Source: Tenrec ecaudatus
Taxonomy: Eukaryota > Chordata > Mammalia > Afrosoricida > Tenrecidae
Assembly: GCF_050624435.1 (NCBI RefSeq)
Contig: NC_134536.1
Location: forward strand, 130,540,758-130,604,757
Direction of reading: 5' to 3'
Length of the DNA stretch: 64,000 nt
Positions 51,266 to 62,229 of this stretch are shown piece after piece (within the stretch, counting starts at the first letter, position 1; every line of letters begins with the position of its first letter). The notes below the pieces were generated by a model. It was not told where the DNA came from and made no database searches. It was given only the letters and a program-made list of their open reading frames with translations. Made by a program: the position numbers and the translations under genes.

Positions 51266-52615
51266 AGAGAATGGATGTGAGAGACAGTCCCTGGAGACCG
51301 CCCGGAGAGAAGCGGAGCGCGGGGGTGGGGAGGTGGGGGGGGTGGTAGGGAGGGGAGAGGGAGGGGAGAAAAGTTCTGCAGAGAAAAGGCGAGAAGCCAG
51401 TAGAGGCTCCCTCCAGGGCCCCTCAGCCCAGCAGCTGCGCCCCGACTCCTATAGGATCCTATAGGATCGTGCCCCTAGTCCCCTTCCTCCTTCCTGGGCC
51501 CCAACACCTTGCCTTTCCTCCACCTAGCACACGCCCCCCTCCCCGCCTCTGTCCAAGAGCCCTTTATGTGAACAGTGGGCCCGGTCTTCTTGGGAGCGGG
51601 CGAACGCCAGTGACACGCGCAATCGCACCCTTGTTACAAGAGCGGACAATCGCCAGGGTCCTCAGGGGCACCTAGCAGGAATACGACCAAGACATGGAAC
51701 CAGCAGCTCTTTGCTATCCTCTGCGCCACCACCAGGTCGGCGCTCTGCTCAGCACCTGACTCCGCTGACTCCAGTCCCCTCTGCCTTCGAACCCATCCTC
51801 CCGCCTCCCTGTAACGCTGCGCTCCCTATGGGAAGCCACTTCCCTGCAGCCCCCCCCCCCATGAGTCACCTGACAGCTGGGGATCTCAGGAGGAGATCAG
51901 GACAGACGTTCAGGTCCAGAGTGATCCAGCTTGCTGGAGCAGGGGCACCAATGTGCTAGGGCCCGAGATAGGAAAGGGAGAGGGACCTATCATGCACCTG
52001 CTTGGTCGACATGATACTGCAGGACCATCGAGCTGAAGGGGCGAGGACAAAGGACAGGTCAGGGACGTGGCTCTTCCTGACTGGAAGGCCATCTGCAACT
52101 CCAAGGAGGGTTAGACAGAAGAAAAGCCATCGTCTGCCCTTATATTTGGGGTTTCTTTCCCACCTCATTCCCTTGGCTATCTCTTCAACCTGCTTTGCAG
52201 AACACAGGACGTGTAAAATAATAAACACAGACTTTAACTTTACACAAAAGCTCTCCTAGCTGAACCTCCTTGTTCTGTGGAGTTCTTCATTAAGCAACAT
52301 CACTTAGTGAATCCTTATGAGGTGAGAGAGAAACAGGAGGGCCAGCTCCTGAGCCTGGGCTGCTTACATTGCCCAGGGCCAAAGACAGGACACGGCCCCC
52401 ACTCCCCCCCCCCATAACACTTACACAAGACCAGCCATTTGTGCTGCGCAGGCAAGAAAAAGCTGGGTAAGGAGAGAGAGCTAGAGTCCGTGTATGTGCG
52501 TGCATGCGCACCCATGCACCCGTGCAAATGGTTAACCTAAAGGCTACCTGAAAGGTTGAAGGTTAGCCCACTCAACAGTACCCGAGACATAAGGACCGGT
52601 GATCTACTTCTGAAA
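51266..52615. other. Intergenic unique sequence flanking CpG zone
   Basis: No recognised transposon. Includes a G-rich tract (51321-51367), the tandem palindrome at 51448-51467 and otherwise unassigned sequence. Confidence 0.45.
51321..51367 (+). other. G-quadruplex-prone tract
   Basis: At least six runs of four or more G separated by 1-4 bases. Confidence 0.75.
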
Positions 52616-52619
52616 AACA

Positions 52620-52812
52620 CCAAACCCAAACCCACTGCCATCCGGGAGATCCTGGAGTACAGGGTGACATTGCCTTTGTGAGTTTCTGTGACTGTAACTC
52701 TTTCGGGGAGTAGAAAACCCTATATTTCTCCCTTGGAGCTACTGGTGGTTTTGAACTGCTGACCTTGTGGTTAGCAGCTCAATGTATCACCATTACGATG
52801 CCAGGACTTCTC
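52620..52812 (-). repeat. AfroSINE
   Basis: 'acccactgccatccgggaga', 'gtgactgtaactctttcggg', 'tggttttgaactgctgacct', 'gccaggacttc'. Confidence 0.9.
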
Positions 52813-52979
52813 CTCTGAGCAAACAGCCATGGAAAGTTCTGTGGAGCACATAGGCATTAATTCCAGTGGAGAAGGAGTGATGGGGGGGGAGGGGGCACTG
52901 CCGGCGGGTTCTCTGCAGAGAGGTATCTGAATGATGTAAGCCCTCCAGAATCCTACAGGCACCTGGTGTGGGGAATAAG

Positions 52980-53215
52980 GGGGGAGGCCCAGGAAAAAGA
53001 AACTCGAAGTAAAGCTGGCAATGAATCAGGAGGTGCCCAGGGTGGAGCCTGACAAGGAGGAGAGAAGAGGGGGTGAAATAAGAAGGTCATTGGCAAGGTC
53101 AGATTATGTAGGTAGGCTGTGGTGGGGTGCTTTTGCATTCTATCCTAGATGTGATGGAAAGCCACTGGAGTGTCTTTTAAAGGGTTAACACAATAGGACT
53201 CATGTTTTGTTTTAA
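52980..53215 (+). repeat. Ancient mammal-wide LINE-type repeat
   Basis: 'ggtcattggcaaggtcagat', 'ttgcattctatcctagatgt', 'gatggaaagccactggagtg', 'tcttttaaagggttaacaca' follow the common old repeat text '...aagccattggagggtttta'. Related in style to 40000-40700. Confidence 0.5.
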
Positions 53216-53775
53216 TGATAGACAAAGGCCAGCAAGTTTAAGTAACTTGTCTACAGTCTTCAAGTTTGTAAAGTTCTTCATCCGAGTCTCCAAATGTGTT
53301 GGATATGAACCCTTAAGGCCAGACTGCTCCAGAAGAAACTCAAGAAATATCTTGAAGGGTGTTCTGTCCTATTCCATTAGCCTTTTAAGGAAGATGTCCA
53401 GAATGAAATGGGTCCCTAAATCTTTCAAAGCTGCCGTCTGGCATTTGGGCAACGAGTTCGATACCCCCCTCCCCTCCTACTCCCCATCTTTAGGACCGCT
53501 GAGTCCCCATGTCCTGAACACCCCCCCCCACCCCGCCCGCTTCATACTTGTGGCTTTTGCTCTGGCTACCCTGGGCCTTCTCAGAGCTGTGTGGGCTGCG
53601 AGGACAACTCCTCCCAGCAAGAAGGTTAAGACCCAGTCTCCCCGCAGCTCTCCAGACACATCTGGTTTGGGGCAACGTTAGCATCGTGGTCCCACACCGC
53701 CTCCCGGTGGCCCAGGAGGATACCGCAGCTGGGGTCTGTACCAGACGCAGACCTGCTCCAGGGAATGCACGCAAG
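53216..53775. other. Intergenic unique sequence
   Basis: A 159-codon open frame at 53202-53681 starts inside the repeat above and has no splice or family support. Nothing else recognised. Confidence 0.4.
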
Positions 53776-53779
53776 ATCC

Positions 53780-53970
53780 CCTGCCAGGTGCTGCGCAAGG
53801 CGCTTCGCTTTTTTTTGTGTGTGGTAATTTTCCCATCAGAAAAACTTCAAGAGCGAGAGCGCTATTATTTCCCTCACTGTATAGATAAGGAAATTGGGGC
53901 CAAGAGAGGAAATGTACTTTGTCCAAGAACATGTAACTGGCAAATGACAGTTCAGATACTATCTCTTGAT
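53780..53970 (-). repeat. MIR
   Basis: 'tagataaggaaattggggcc', 'aagagaggaaatgtactttg', 'tccaagaacatgtaactggc' are the complement of the MIR core. Confidence 0.8.
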
Positions 53971-54585
53971 TGAGAAAAGGGAGTGAGGACAGGGGAAAAC
54001 TGGTCCCCACCTTAGGCCAGGGGCTCTCCTCGCCTTGCCCCTTGAGAGTCATCTAGAAAACGGCTTTAGCAGGGGCACGGAGCTTCCAAATCAATCTCTG
54101 GCAGTATTCTAAGGTCCTGTCCCTTTCTCGCTTTGAATGGATTTCCGATGGCTTCGTGGTCTGCAGGTTGAGACCAGGGCAGGGACAACTGGTCAATTCT
54201 TCCCGAATGCCACATGAATGTGAGTCAGGGGGTCCCTGTGTCCTTTCTGATGTTCAGGTTTGTCCTTCTCCTCGGCGGTGAAGGGTCAGGATCTCTGAGG
54301 GAGGCAGGGTGGGAGGGGAGCCTGTACCCTCAGGTGACACAAAAGAAGATAGGCAAGAGACGGCCACCCTGAGGTCAATTTTGATTCCCTATTCTTGATT
54401 CCAAAGTTGGGAGACTCTGCTTGGCATGGGCCCCCCTCCTTTCTCAGGTTCAAGCTGACTGCATCTCAGAGCCCTTGCTGGGCCTTCCTCCCAGATGCTG
54501 CCAGACCCGCGCAGGGCTGGGCCCATTCTCCGTCCTCTGCTGCTCTCTAGTGGGCCAGGATGGGGCAGCACCGCCGGGCTCTTTT
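53971..54585. other. Intergenic unique sequence
   Basis: Nothing recognised. Confidence 0.35.
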
Positions 54586-54589
54586 TCTT

Positions 54590-55255
54590 TCTTTTTTTTT
54601 TTTTTTACATTTTATTAGGGACTCATACAACTCTTATCACCATCCATACATATACATACATCAATTGTATAAAGCACATCCATACATTCCCTGCCCCAAT
54701 CATTCTCAAGGCATTTGCTCTCCACTTAAGCCCCTTGCATCAGGTCCTCTTTTTTTTTTCCCCTCCCTCCCCTTTCCCCCCTCCCTCATGTGCCCTTGGT
54801 AATTTATACCTCGTTATTTTGTCATATCTTGCCCTATCTGGAGTCTCCCTTCCCCCCTTCTCTGCTGTCCCTCTCCCAGGGAAGAGGTCACATGTGGATC
54901 CTTGTAATCAGTTCCCCCTTTCCAACCCACTCACCCTCCACTCTCCCAGCATCGTCCCTCACACCCTTGGTCCTGAAGGTATCATCCACCCTGGATTCCC
55001 TGTACCTCCAGCCCTCATATGTACCAGTGTACAGCCTCTGCCCTATCCAGCCCTGCAAGGTAGAATTCGGATCATGGTAGTTGGGGGGAGGAAGCATCCA
55101 GGATCTGGGGGAAAGCTGTGTTCTTCATCGGTACTACCTCGCACCCTAATTAACCCATCTCCTCTCCTAAACGCCTCTATGAGGGGATCTCCATTGGCCG
55201 ACACTTGGACCTTGGGTCTCCACTCTGCACTTCCCCCTTCATTTAATATGGTATA
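54590..55255 (-). mobile_element. 5'-truncated L1 3' end
   Basis: T-run (complement of the poly-A tail) then 'attagggactcatacaactc', 'gcatttgctctccacttaag', 'ctccactctgcacttccccc'. Best-preserved copy of this L1 end in the window; probably the youngest. Confidence 0.85.
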
Positions 55256-55466
55256 TATATACATATACACATACATACACACACTTATATCGTTGTTTGT
55301 TTGTTTTTTTTTCTCTGCGCCCAGGCAGCTCCGGCGGAACTCGTGCATCCCCAGAGGAATGGACAGCTTTTGGGAAGGTTTGCCTACAGAACACCCCAGA
55401 ACGGCGTCTCCACCACACGAGTGTCATTGTCCTCGACAATCAGTTCATGAGCACCCAGCACGCACT
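55256..55466. other. AT dinucleotide run and unassigned sequence
   Basis: 'tatatatacatatacacata' simple sequence at about 55247-55285, then unassigned sequence. Confidence 0.45.
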
Positions 55467-55562
55467 GAGTCCTCAGGTGGTGCGAACGGTCGACGCCCTG
55501 GGTTGCTAACGGAAAGGTTGGAGGTTTGAGCCCACGCAGAGGGGCTTGGGCTGAAAGGAATA
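55467..55562 (+). repeat. AfroSINE 5' fragment
   Basis: 'tgagtcctcaggtggtgcga', 'ggttgctaacggaaaggttg', 'gaggtttgagcccacgcaga'. Confidence 0.8.
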
Positions 55563-55759
55563 ATCATATATGTGTGAAATAGCAGCCATTGAACACCTAT
55601 GGGGTTCCCATGAATACGGATCAAATCTTCTCCCTCCCTCGCTCACTCTCTTCCCAAGCAAGGGAATTCTTTTTTAAAGAAGTTTATTTTCTTTTTCTTT
55701 TTCAACTCATGTCCCTACAAAATATACATCCATTCAATATTGTTTACACCTATGAGTGG

Positions 55760-55835
55760 CCTTCAAGAAGTTCACGGACAAAGGAATCAAAAGATAGTAG
55801 AATTTTCCCATGAATTTTTGAAGCTCTGTTTACAG
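55760..55835. mobile_element. Mariner-type palindromic MITE
   Basis: Left arm 'ccttcaagaagttcacgg' and right arm 'cccatgaatttttgaagc' are imperfect inverted repeats around a roughly 35-bp centre. That is the layout of short mariner MITEs; the arms resemble '...aaaaagttcatggaaaa' mariner ends. Confidence 0.6.
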
Positions 55836-55914
55836 TTCACGGACCCTGGTGGCATACTTCCCATGGTTTCTGCCACTGTTAACTTAGATTGTGTGTCCCT
55901 TAAAGTTCTCTTCT

Positions 55915-56085
55915 ATGGAACCCTGGTGGTGTAGTGGCTGTGCATTGGGCTGTGACCCGCATGGTTGGCAGTTCAAAGCCACCACCAAGCAGCTCCGAGG
56001 TAGAAAGACTGGGTGTCACAGTCGGGATAACCCACAGGGGTTCACTGTGAGTCAGTATCGTCCGGGTGGCAGTGGGAAAGTTCTC
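55915..56085 (+). repeat. AfroSINE
   Basis: 'tggaaccctggtggtgtagt', 'catggttggcagttcaaagc', 'gttcactgtgagtcagtatc'. Confidence 0.92.
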
Positions 56086-56990
56086 ATCTGTGTTCTAGGT
56101 TCCTGTTGGCATTTTGAGCTCACATAGGAAATTCCCGAAAAGCAAGCAATGCTCACATGGGAACATTATTTATTGGGCAACGCGGTTCTCTTTAAAGATG
56201 AGAGCATGGGTTAGTTTCCCTTCAAAATTTAAAAGTTGTTTCAGGGCACCAGGTTTGGGAGGCTCATTCAGTCTTAATGTAGCCAGTACATGTGGTTTGC
56301 AAGAAGAATTTGGAATTTCCCTCTTTTTGATCATGATCATCTATTGATCCCTGATCAGTAATGGCCGCTGGGCACCATCATTTCTTTTGGTCCCTGCAAG
56401 GGGACAACAGCTCATGGAGGCAGTTGGTTCTGCAGATGATGGCCTGCTCCGCTTATTGGGTCTTTGTTCCAGGGGAAGGGACCAAATGCATACTGGATGG
56501 AGCAGGGGGGTTAGATCCCCAGCATTATTCAATGAACTTTCGGGGTGAGGGATAGACAAAACTCTTAAAACAATTGATTGGGCAGGCCCATGAAACCCTT
56601 AACTTAATCTTGGTCCAGGAAAACGGATTCCACAAGGTTTTTATTTGTCCTTTTAATATCCTTGTTAGCCATTCGACAGCTGTAGGCACCCCCACCCACC
56701 CCCTAGCATTTTGTTGTAAAATTAACATACCTGTTTATTTGTCCTTTAAAAGAAGATAGACAAACTGATGTCTCCTTACCACAGTGCTGCCACCCCAGCA
56801 GTCCTGCAGGGGGACTGTAACACACACTCACTCCCTAGTGGTTAAGAGGCTAGCAGTCCAGGGGCAGTGTTCCAGCCCTACAGGAAGCCTTTCTCTCTGT
56901 CAGCTCTGGGGGCGCTCCCAATTGCTTTCAGCAGCTGAAGGTTCTGAGTTCCTTGGTGACCTTTGTGTGACATGCATCCCTTGGGTCTAG
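56086..56990. other. Intergenic, unassigned
   Basis: AT-moderate; no recognised gene or young repeat. Confidence 0.35.
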
Positions 56991-57295
56991 GAGGTTCTCA
57001 GTGCATGGACCCTGAGCTCAGAGGACACAGCCTGCCCCCGGCCCTTCTTTCTTGCTGGTAACCAGGCCCCTGCTCTGCTTGATTTCTCCATCCTTTTAGC
57101 TCTCTCATGTGATCCGATTAAGGCTTTTGCATTCCACCCTAAACCCTTTACAAAAGATTGGTTGGATACATCCCATCATACCCTGGGGTGGGGGTGGTGA
57201 TCAATTCATTACCAAACCACTGAGAAGTGCAGCTGAGTTGGCACACATGTTGGGGGACACAATCGAATCCTTCCAACCAATTGGTTTGAGGCTTT
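56990..57295 (-). mobile_element. Old LTR-type fragment
   Basis: 'tgatccgattaaggcttttg', 'cattaccaaaccactgagaa' and 'ttgggggacacaatcgaatc' resemble a MaLR-like LTR end ('...gggacacaattcaatccata'). Confidence 0.45.
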
Positions 57296-57299
57296 AGTT

Positions 57300-58070
57300 T
57301 CAATTGTCAAGGTGTATAACCATTCCCCTTAATCGATGCCAACTTCCCCATCACCATAGACAAACATGTAGAACTTCCAGAGTCCCCCTCCCCCCCCCGC
57401 TCCCCTTCCTCCTCCCATCCATGGTAAACACTAGTCACCATTGATTTTCTAATATATTTACCTATTCCTGTCCTTCGGACATGTGAGACCCTGCAATATT
57501 TGCCCTGTGGAGTCTGATTTCCCATATTCAACGTAATGTCTCCAAGGTCCATCCGTGCTGCAGCATCCATCAGGACTTTGTTTTCCTTTAAGGAAGAGTT
57601 TATAGGCAGCCTTGGTGGATCTGTCAGATAAGCGCTGGACTGCCGACCACTAGGTCGGTGGTTCAAACCCACCAGCGGCTCCAAGGGAGCAAGTAAGAGG
57701 CTATCTGCTCCCATACAGAGTCACAGCCCCGGAAACCTTATGATGGACTCCTTAGCAGTAAGTGGTGCTGTCAACCATTCCTGAGGATGTCTATGCAGCG
57801 TTGTCTTTACCCCAGTGGGCGAGTCCCTACTTTTAGGTCCCTGGGATGTGGGGTTCATTGGAAATGGAATTGCTGAGGAATATGGTGGTCCGGTTCTCAT
57901 TTTTTATGATTTTCCACAATGGTCCCACTTTATGTTGCCACCACACCTCAGAGACGAGTTCACATCTCCACACCGCCTCCCCAACATCTGTTTTGACACT
58001 TCCCACCACTGTCATTCCAGTCACGGCAGTCTCCCTCCACGTGGTTTGGCTTTGTGGCTCTCTCGTGGCT
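57300..58070 (-). mobile_element. Old L1, interrupted by SINE
   Basis: 'ggttcattggaaatggaatt', 'tttccacaatggtcccactt', 'tatgttgccaccacacctca' are the complement of the L1 3' region. Split by the SINE at 57605-57772. Confidence 0.6.
57605..57772 (+). repeat. AfroSINE
   Basis: 'aggcagccttggtggatctg', 'actaggtcggtggttcaaac', 'ccaccagcggctccaaggga'. Confidence 0.92.
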
Positions 58071-58074
58071 AATG

Positions 58075-58272
58075 GGAGGGAGCCCTTGTGGTCCAGGGTC
58101 TAAGAGCTTGACTGCTAACGGAAAGATGGGCAGTTCAAACCCACCAGCTGCTCTGTGGGAGGACACACGGCAGCCCGTTGTCATAGAGATGGTAGCCTTG
58201 GAAATCCTAAGGGGTGTCTACACTGTGGGGTCACTGTGAGTTGGAATGGGCTTGGTGACAGTGGGTGGTTGG
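58075..58272 (+). repeat. AfroSINE
   Basis: 'gagggagcccttgtggtcca', 'agatgggcagttcaaaccca', 'ggtcactgtgagttggaatg'. Confidence 0.92.
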
Positions 58273-58279
58273 TTTTGAA

Positions 58280-58545
58280 TGGCCAATTTCATGTTCTGTT
58301 CTGTTCTGTTTGCCCTTTGAATATCTTAGGAGAGTTGTCTGCTCACATCTTTTGCTTCCCCCCATTTTTTAAAACTAGCTTGTATGTCCCCAAAGAATTC
58401 AAGTCTGTTTCAGTTTCACTTTTCCTTCCTTCATAGCCAAGCAGACCAGTGTTTGGGTCTGATGGGTCAGGACTCTGGAGGGTTTGGAAGGCGGTGTCCC
58501 ATGTCTCATTTAATAAAACACGTAATTCTATTCATTTCTATCATC
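58280..58545 (-). mobile_element. Old L1 fragment
   Basis: Continues the minus-strand L1: 'tgccctttgaatatcttagg', 'agttgtctgctcacatcttt'. Confidence 0.5.
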
Positions 58546-59053
58546 TGTGGTAGTTACATCATTTTATGTCCACTGGATAAATACGTGCAGGGGTGGAGTC
58601 TAGCCTGTCAATCAGGTCACAACCTGATGATGTCTCCTTGTGGGTGTGGGTTTCTCATGAGGATTCTGGGAACTTCCTCTCTTCCTGCCTGGAGGTGGAT
58701 CACACACTCTCTCTGTTTGACCTTCCAGTTGAGAAGCCACCCTCAGAGAGCTGGAGGAGTCACATGGAGACCCGGGCCAACGCTGAGATGCTTCCACCGC
58801 CACTGGATCCCCAAGACTTTCCCTCCACCGGCCTGTGACCTTCCTGCATTCGACATCATTGCATGTGTTGCGTGAGCCTAAAGAGGAATTTATGGACTAG
58901 TATTGGGCCTGTGAGCGAATATCAGACTTATGGACTTGATCTTGACTGGGCTGGGCTGTTTTCTCAATATACAATTACTCTTTGATATTAAGCTCTCTCT
59001 TACCCACATGAGTGTCTCGGGATTTGGTTCTCTAGTCAACCAGGACTAATGCA
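58546..59053 (+). mobile_element. Solo LTR, family B
   Basis: Forward copy, 508 bp, TGTGGTAGTTACATC to ...GGACTAATGCA, flanked by TCATC (58541-58545) and TTATC (59054-59058), 4/5. Internal 'ggggtggagtctagcctgtc' and 'gatattaagctctctcttac'. Confidence 0.85.
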
Positions 59054-59058
59054 TTATC

Positions 59059-59581
59059 TTTCCCTTTCATTTGTGGAATATAACATGTAGTTGAGAAGCC
59101 CATCGAATCAAAACAGTGACAGGATCCCAGTGAATCCTGCAGAAGTGGCTCTTCTGCTCCTCCTCCTCCATCCCTTCTCCCAGCACTCTCCCTTCTCGCC
59201 GCTCTGTCCCTGTCTTGTTGTTGTCATATTGTGGAAATTTGATGTGTATTTTGGACTCTAGGCCCTTATCAGTTTGTGGTCCCCAAAGATTCCTTCCTTC
59301 TTTGTAGATTGTCCTTTCACTCTTTTGAGGAAGTCTTTGACTAACCCCAATATTTAGTTTTATGAAATCCAAGTGATCTATTTTCTCTTCTTTTCCTTGC
59401 ATGTTAGTTGTGATATTTGATAGTCTGACATTAAATAAAACGAAGCTGCAGGTGTCCTTCCAGATACTTTCTTTCAAGAATTTTATAGTTTTAGTTTTAA
59501 TATTTAAATACTTGATCCATTCTGAATTACTTTTTGGGTACGGTAAGAATTATAAGTCCTGCTTCATTTTTCTGCATATGT
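59059..59581 (-). mobile_element. L1 fragment (3' of ORF2 / inter-region)
   Basis: Complement of the L1 ORF2 region: 'aagaattttatagttttagt', 'tacttgatccattctgaatt', 'actttttgggtacggtaaga', the familiar '...agagttttatagttttagtt' text. Confidence 0.75.
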
Positions 59582-59586
59582 AAGTC

Positions 59587-60119
59587 TGTGTCAGTCTGGG
59601 TTGACTAGAATAACACATCCAGACACTCATATGCCTATAAGAAAGAGCTTTATATACAAGAGCAATTGAATATTGAGAAAACATCTCTGCCCAGTCCAGA
59701 TCAAGTCCATAAGTCTGATATTATCCATGTGTCTGACACCAATTTATAAAGTCCTCTTTGGACTCATGAAACACATACAATGACACCAAATGCAGGAAGA
59801 TCACAGGCCAGTGGGCGGGAGGTCTTGTGGATCCAGTGGTGTTGTAAGCATCTCAGTGCTGGCAGGGGTCTCCACGTGGCTGCTTCAGCTCAGGGAACTA
59901 GTGTAGTTCCATGTGTTTTGTCAGTAGAGAGTCTCCAAGGGAGTAAGCAGAGAGAGCATGCCTCCTATCTCCAAGGAAGAATACTAGAATTCCCAGAATC
60001 CTCAGGGGGAAGCCACGCCCACACAGAGGCCTCATTGACTATGACCTGATTGACAGACTAGCCTCCACCCCTTCACTCATAATCCTCTCAAATGGACAAA
60101 CGATTATAGAACTACCACA
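59587..60119 (-). mobile_element. Solo LTR, family B, with exact duplication
   Basis: 533 bp from 'tgtgtcagtctgggttgact' to '...tatagaactaccaca'. An exact 5-bp duplication AAGTC flanks it (59582-59586, 60120-60124). It defines family B ends as TGTGGTAGTT...TGACACA. It inserted into the L1 at 59059-60680. Confidence 0.92.
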
Positions 60120-60219
60120 AAGTCTAATTTTGCCAGCATCACCTGATGATAGGAAGGTTCTTTCCACAATGAATGGACTTAGTGTTCTCGTCAAAGATCT
60201 GAAAACGAACTAAGAACAA

Positions 60220-60415
60220 CTCCCTGCCACAGAGCACTGCTGACTCATGGCGACCCTTATAGGTCAGGGCAGAACTGCCCCTGTGGGTTCCTGAGACTGC
60301 AACTCTTTAAGGGGGCCGAAAGCCCCTTCCATCTCCCTCCAAGCAGCCGGTGCTTTTGCACTGCCTATCTTGTGGTTAGTGGTCCAATTCCTAACCAGGA
60401 CACCACCAGGGATCC
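60220..60415 (-). repeat. AfroSINE
   Basis: 'tgactcatggcgacccttat', 'aggtcagggcagaactgccc', 'gcttttgcactgcctatctt', 'acaccaccagggatcc'. Confidence 0.92.
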
Positions 60416-60680
60416 TCCATCAAGAATCAGCAGTCTGTAAATGCATCGACTTCTTTCTGGGTTCTCGAATCCACTCCGTCATTGGACTTTGTGTCTCTGT
60501 CATTCATCCAGTGCCAGGCTGTTTTCATTCCTGTAGCGGTAGAGTCTATTTTGAAATTGAAGAATGCAATGTCTCCTGCTTTGTGCTTTGGCTGTTTGAG
60601 GCCTCTTCCTTTTTCATAGGAAGTTAAACGCCTTTCCATGAGGAGGGAATACCATTTCACTCATTTGATTTATTTAGTTC
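60416..60680 (-). mobile_element. L1 fragment, continuation
   Basis: 'atcgacttctttctgggttc', 'gtgccaggctgttttcattc', 'ctgtagcggtagagtctatt' are the complement of L1 ORF2 ('...accatgctgttttggttact'). It continues the copy at 59059-59581. Confidence 0.75.
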
Positions 60681-60689
60681 ATTCTTTGA

Positions 60690-60960
60690 AAAGATTGGAG
60701 AAGCAGGGAAACCATTGGCTAGACTGACAAAGCAAAGTAAAAAAAAAAGAGAGAAAGAATAACTAAATTAAGAACTAACTAAAATAAGAAATGAAATCGG
60801 AGACATGGCAACAGAGCCAACTGAAATCAAGGGATTAGAACAGAATATTATGAAAGTTATATTCCAACAAGGAAACTGAGATGAAATCGACAATTCCTAG
60901 AAACATATAACTTACTTGAAGTAACACAAAAGAGATAGACAAATCCCAACTACCGCACGG
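60690..60960 (+). mobile_element. L1 ORF2 piece a
   Basis: Forward-strand L1 text with 'atcaagggattagaacagaa' and 'gacaattcctagaaacatat' ('...gacaaattcctggacacata'). Continues after the LTR at 61441. It lies next to an oppositely oriented L1. Confidence 0.7.
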
Positions 60961-60964
60961 CAGT

Positions 60965-61440
60965 TATGTCAACTCGAACCTGTGTGGACCTGCAGGGGTG
61001 GAGTTGAACCTGTCAATCAGGTCACCTTCTGAGGATGTCTCCTGGGGGAGTAGCCTCTTTTATAAGACAGTCCGTGAGCATTATTCGCTCTCTGCCTCTT
61101 CACCCTTCCTGCTCGTTGGGACGCTGTGTCTGCCTCCAGGGGCGGCTCCATGTGGGTCACTGACCCTGAGAGTCAACCAGGGAGCTGTGGGTGCCCTGTC
61201 AGGTCCCCACTGACCTTGGATCCATGGGACTCTGCACCCACAGGCCTGAGATCTTCCTGCTTCTCCTTGCTGCATCATCAACCTGCAGCCAGGTGAGTCT
61301 GAAGAGGCCTCTAGCTCGCATCAGACCCATGAACTTGAGTTGGACCGTGCTGGGATGCTGTCTTGATATAAAGTTCTTTATTATCCATATACGAGTGGTT
61401 TTATTTCTTCAGACAACCCAGCCTAACACGTACCCCATAA
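60965..61440 (+). mobile_element. Solo LTR, family B variant
   Basis: Forward copy with 'ggggtggagttgaacctgtc', 'aatcaggtcaccttctgagg' and end 'cttcagacaacccagcctaa cacg'. The middle differs from other family B copies, and ends are not exactly fixed. Confidence 0.7.
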
Positions 61441-61745
61441 CAAGAGAAGATATTGAATCAGTTTTCTAAAACCTCCCAACAACAACAAAGCCGCATCAGA
61501 CAGCTTCACCTGGGGAATTTGACCAAAAAAGATTTGGAGAAGAATCAACACCAATCCTCTTAAAACACTTTCAAAATATAAAAGAGGAACGAATACTCCC
61601 CTAACTCATCCTATGGTGTCAGAACCCCCCCCCCCCCCCCCCCGCCAACCAAACAAGATAAAGAGAGCCCAGGAAGAGAGAGCCACAGGCCTAAATCGCT
61701 CATGAACAGAAATGTAAAAAAGTCTCAACTGAATTTTAGCAAACA
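61441..61745 (+). mobile_element. L1 ORF2 piece b
   Basis: 'gaagatattgaatcagtttt', 'taaaacactttcaaaatata', 'agagagccacaggcctaaat' are forward L1 ORF2 text. Contains a 19-C run at 61625-61643. Confidence 0.7.
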
Positions 61746-61756
61746 AACAACATCTT

Positions 61757-62218
61757 TTAAAAATTTTAAAAAATCATTTTATTGGGGCTCATACAACTCT
61801 TATCACAATCCATACATACATCAATTGAGTAAAGCACCCCTATACATTCATTGCCCTCATCATTCTCAAAATTCGCCTTCTACTTGGGTTCCTGGAATCA
61901 ACTCATTTTCCTTTTTTTCCCTCCACCTCCCTTCCCCGTTCCCCCCTCCCTCATGAACCATTAATAGTTTATAAATTATTATTTTTTCCCATCTTACACT
62001 GCCTGGCGTCTCCCTTCACCCACCTTCCTGTTGCCCATCCCCCAGAGAGGAGGCTATATGTAGACCCCGAGATCAGTTCCCCCTTTCCACTCCCCCTTCT
62101 CTCCTGGTATTGCCACTCTAACCGTTGGTCCTGAGGGGTTCATCTGTCCTAGACTCCCTGTGTTCCCAGATCCCAACTGCATCGCTGTGATCATGATAGT
62201 TGGGGGTGGGGGGGATTG
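61757..62218 (-). mobile_element. 5'-truncated L1 with target duplication
   Basis: Complement L1 3' end ('attggggctcatacaactct', 'gcccatcccccagagaggag'). An 11-bp duplication AACAACATCTT flanks it at 61746-61756 and 62219-62229, typical of L1 target-primed insertion. Inserted into the forward L1. Confidence 0.88.
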
Positions 62219-62229
62219 AACAACATCTT

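Noticed and set aside
53202-53681. 159-codon plus-strand frame
   Set aside because: It starts at the end of an ancient LINE-type repeat, with no splice pairing and no family resemblance.
54495-55529. 344-codon plus-strand frame
   Set aside because: It is the antisense reading of an L1 3' UTR; the phrases recur at other L1 ends.
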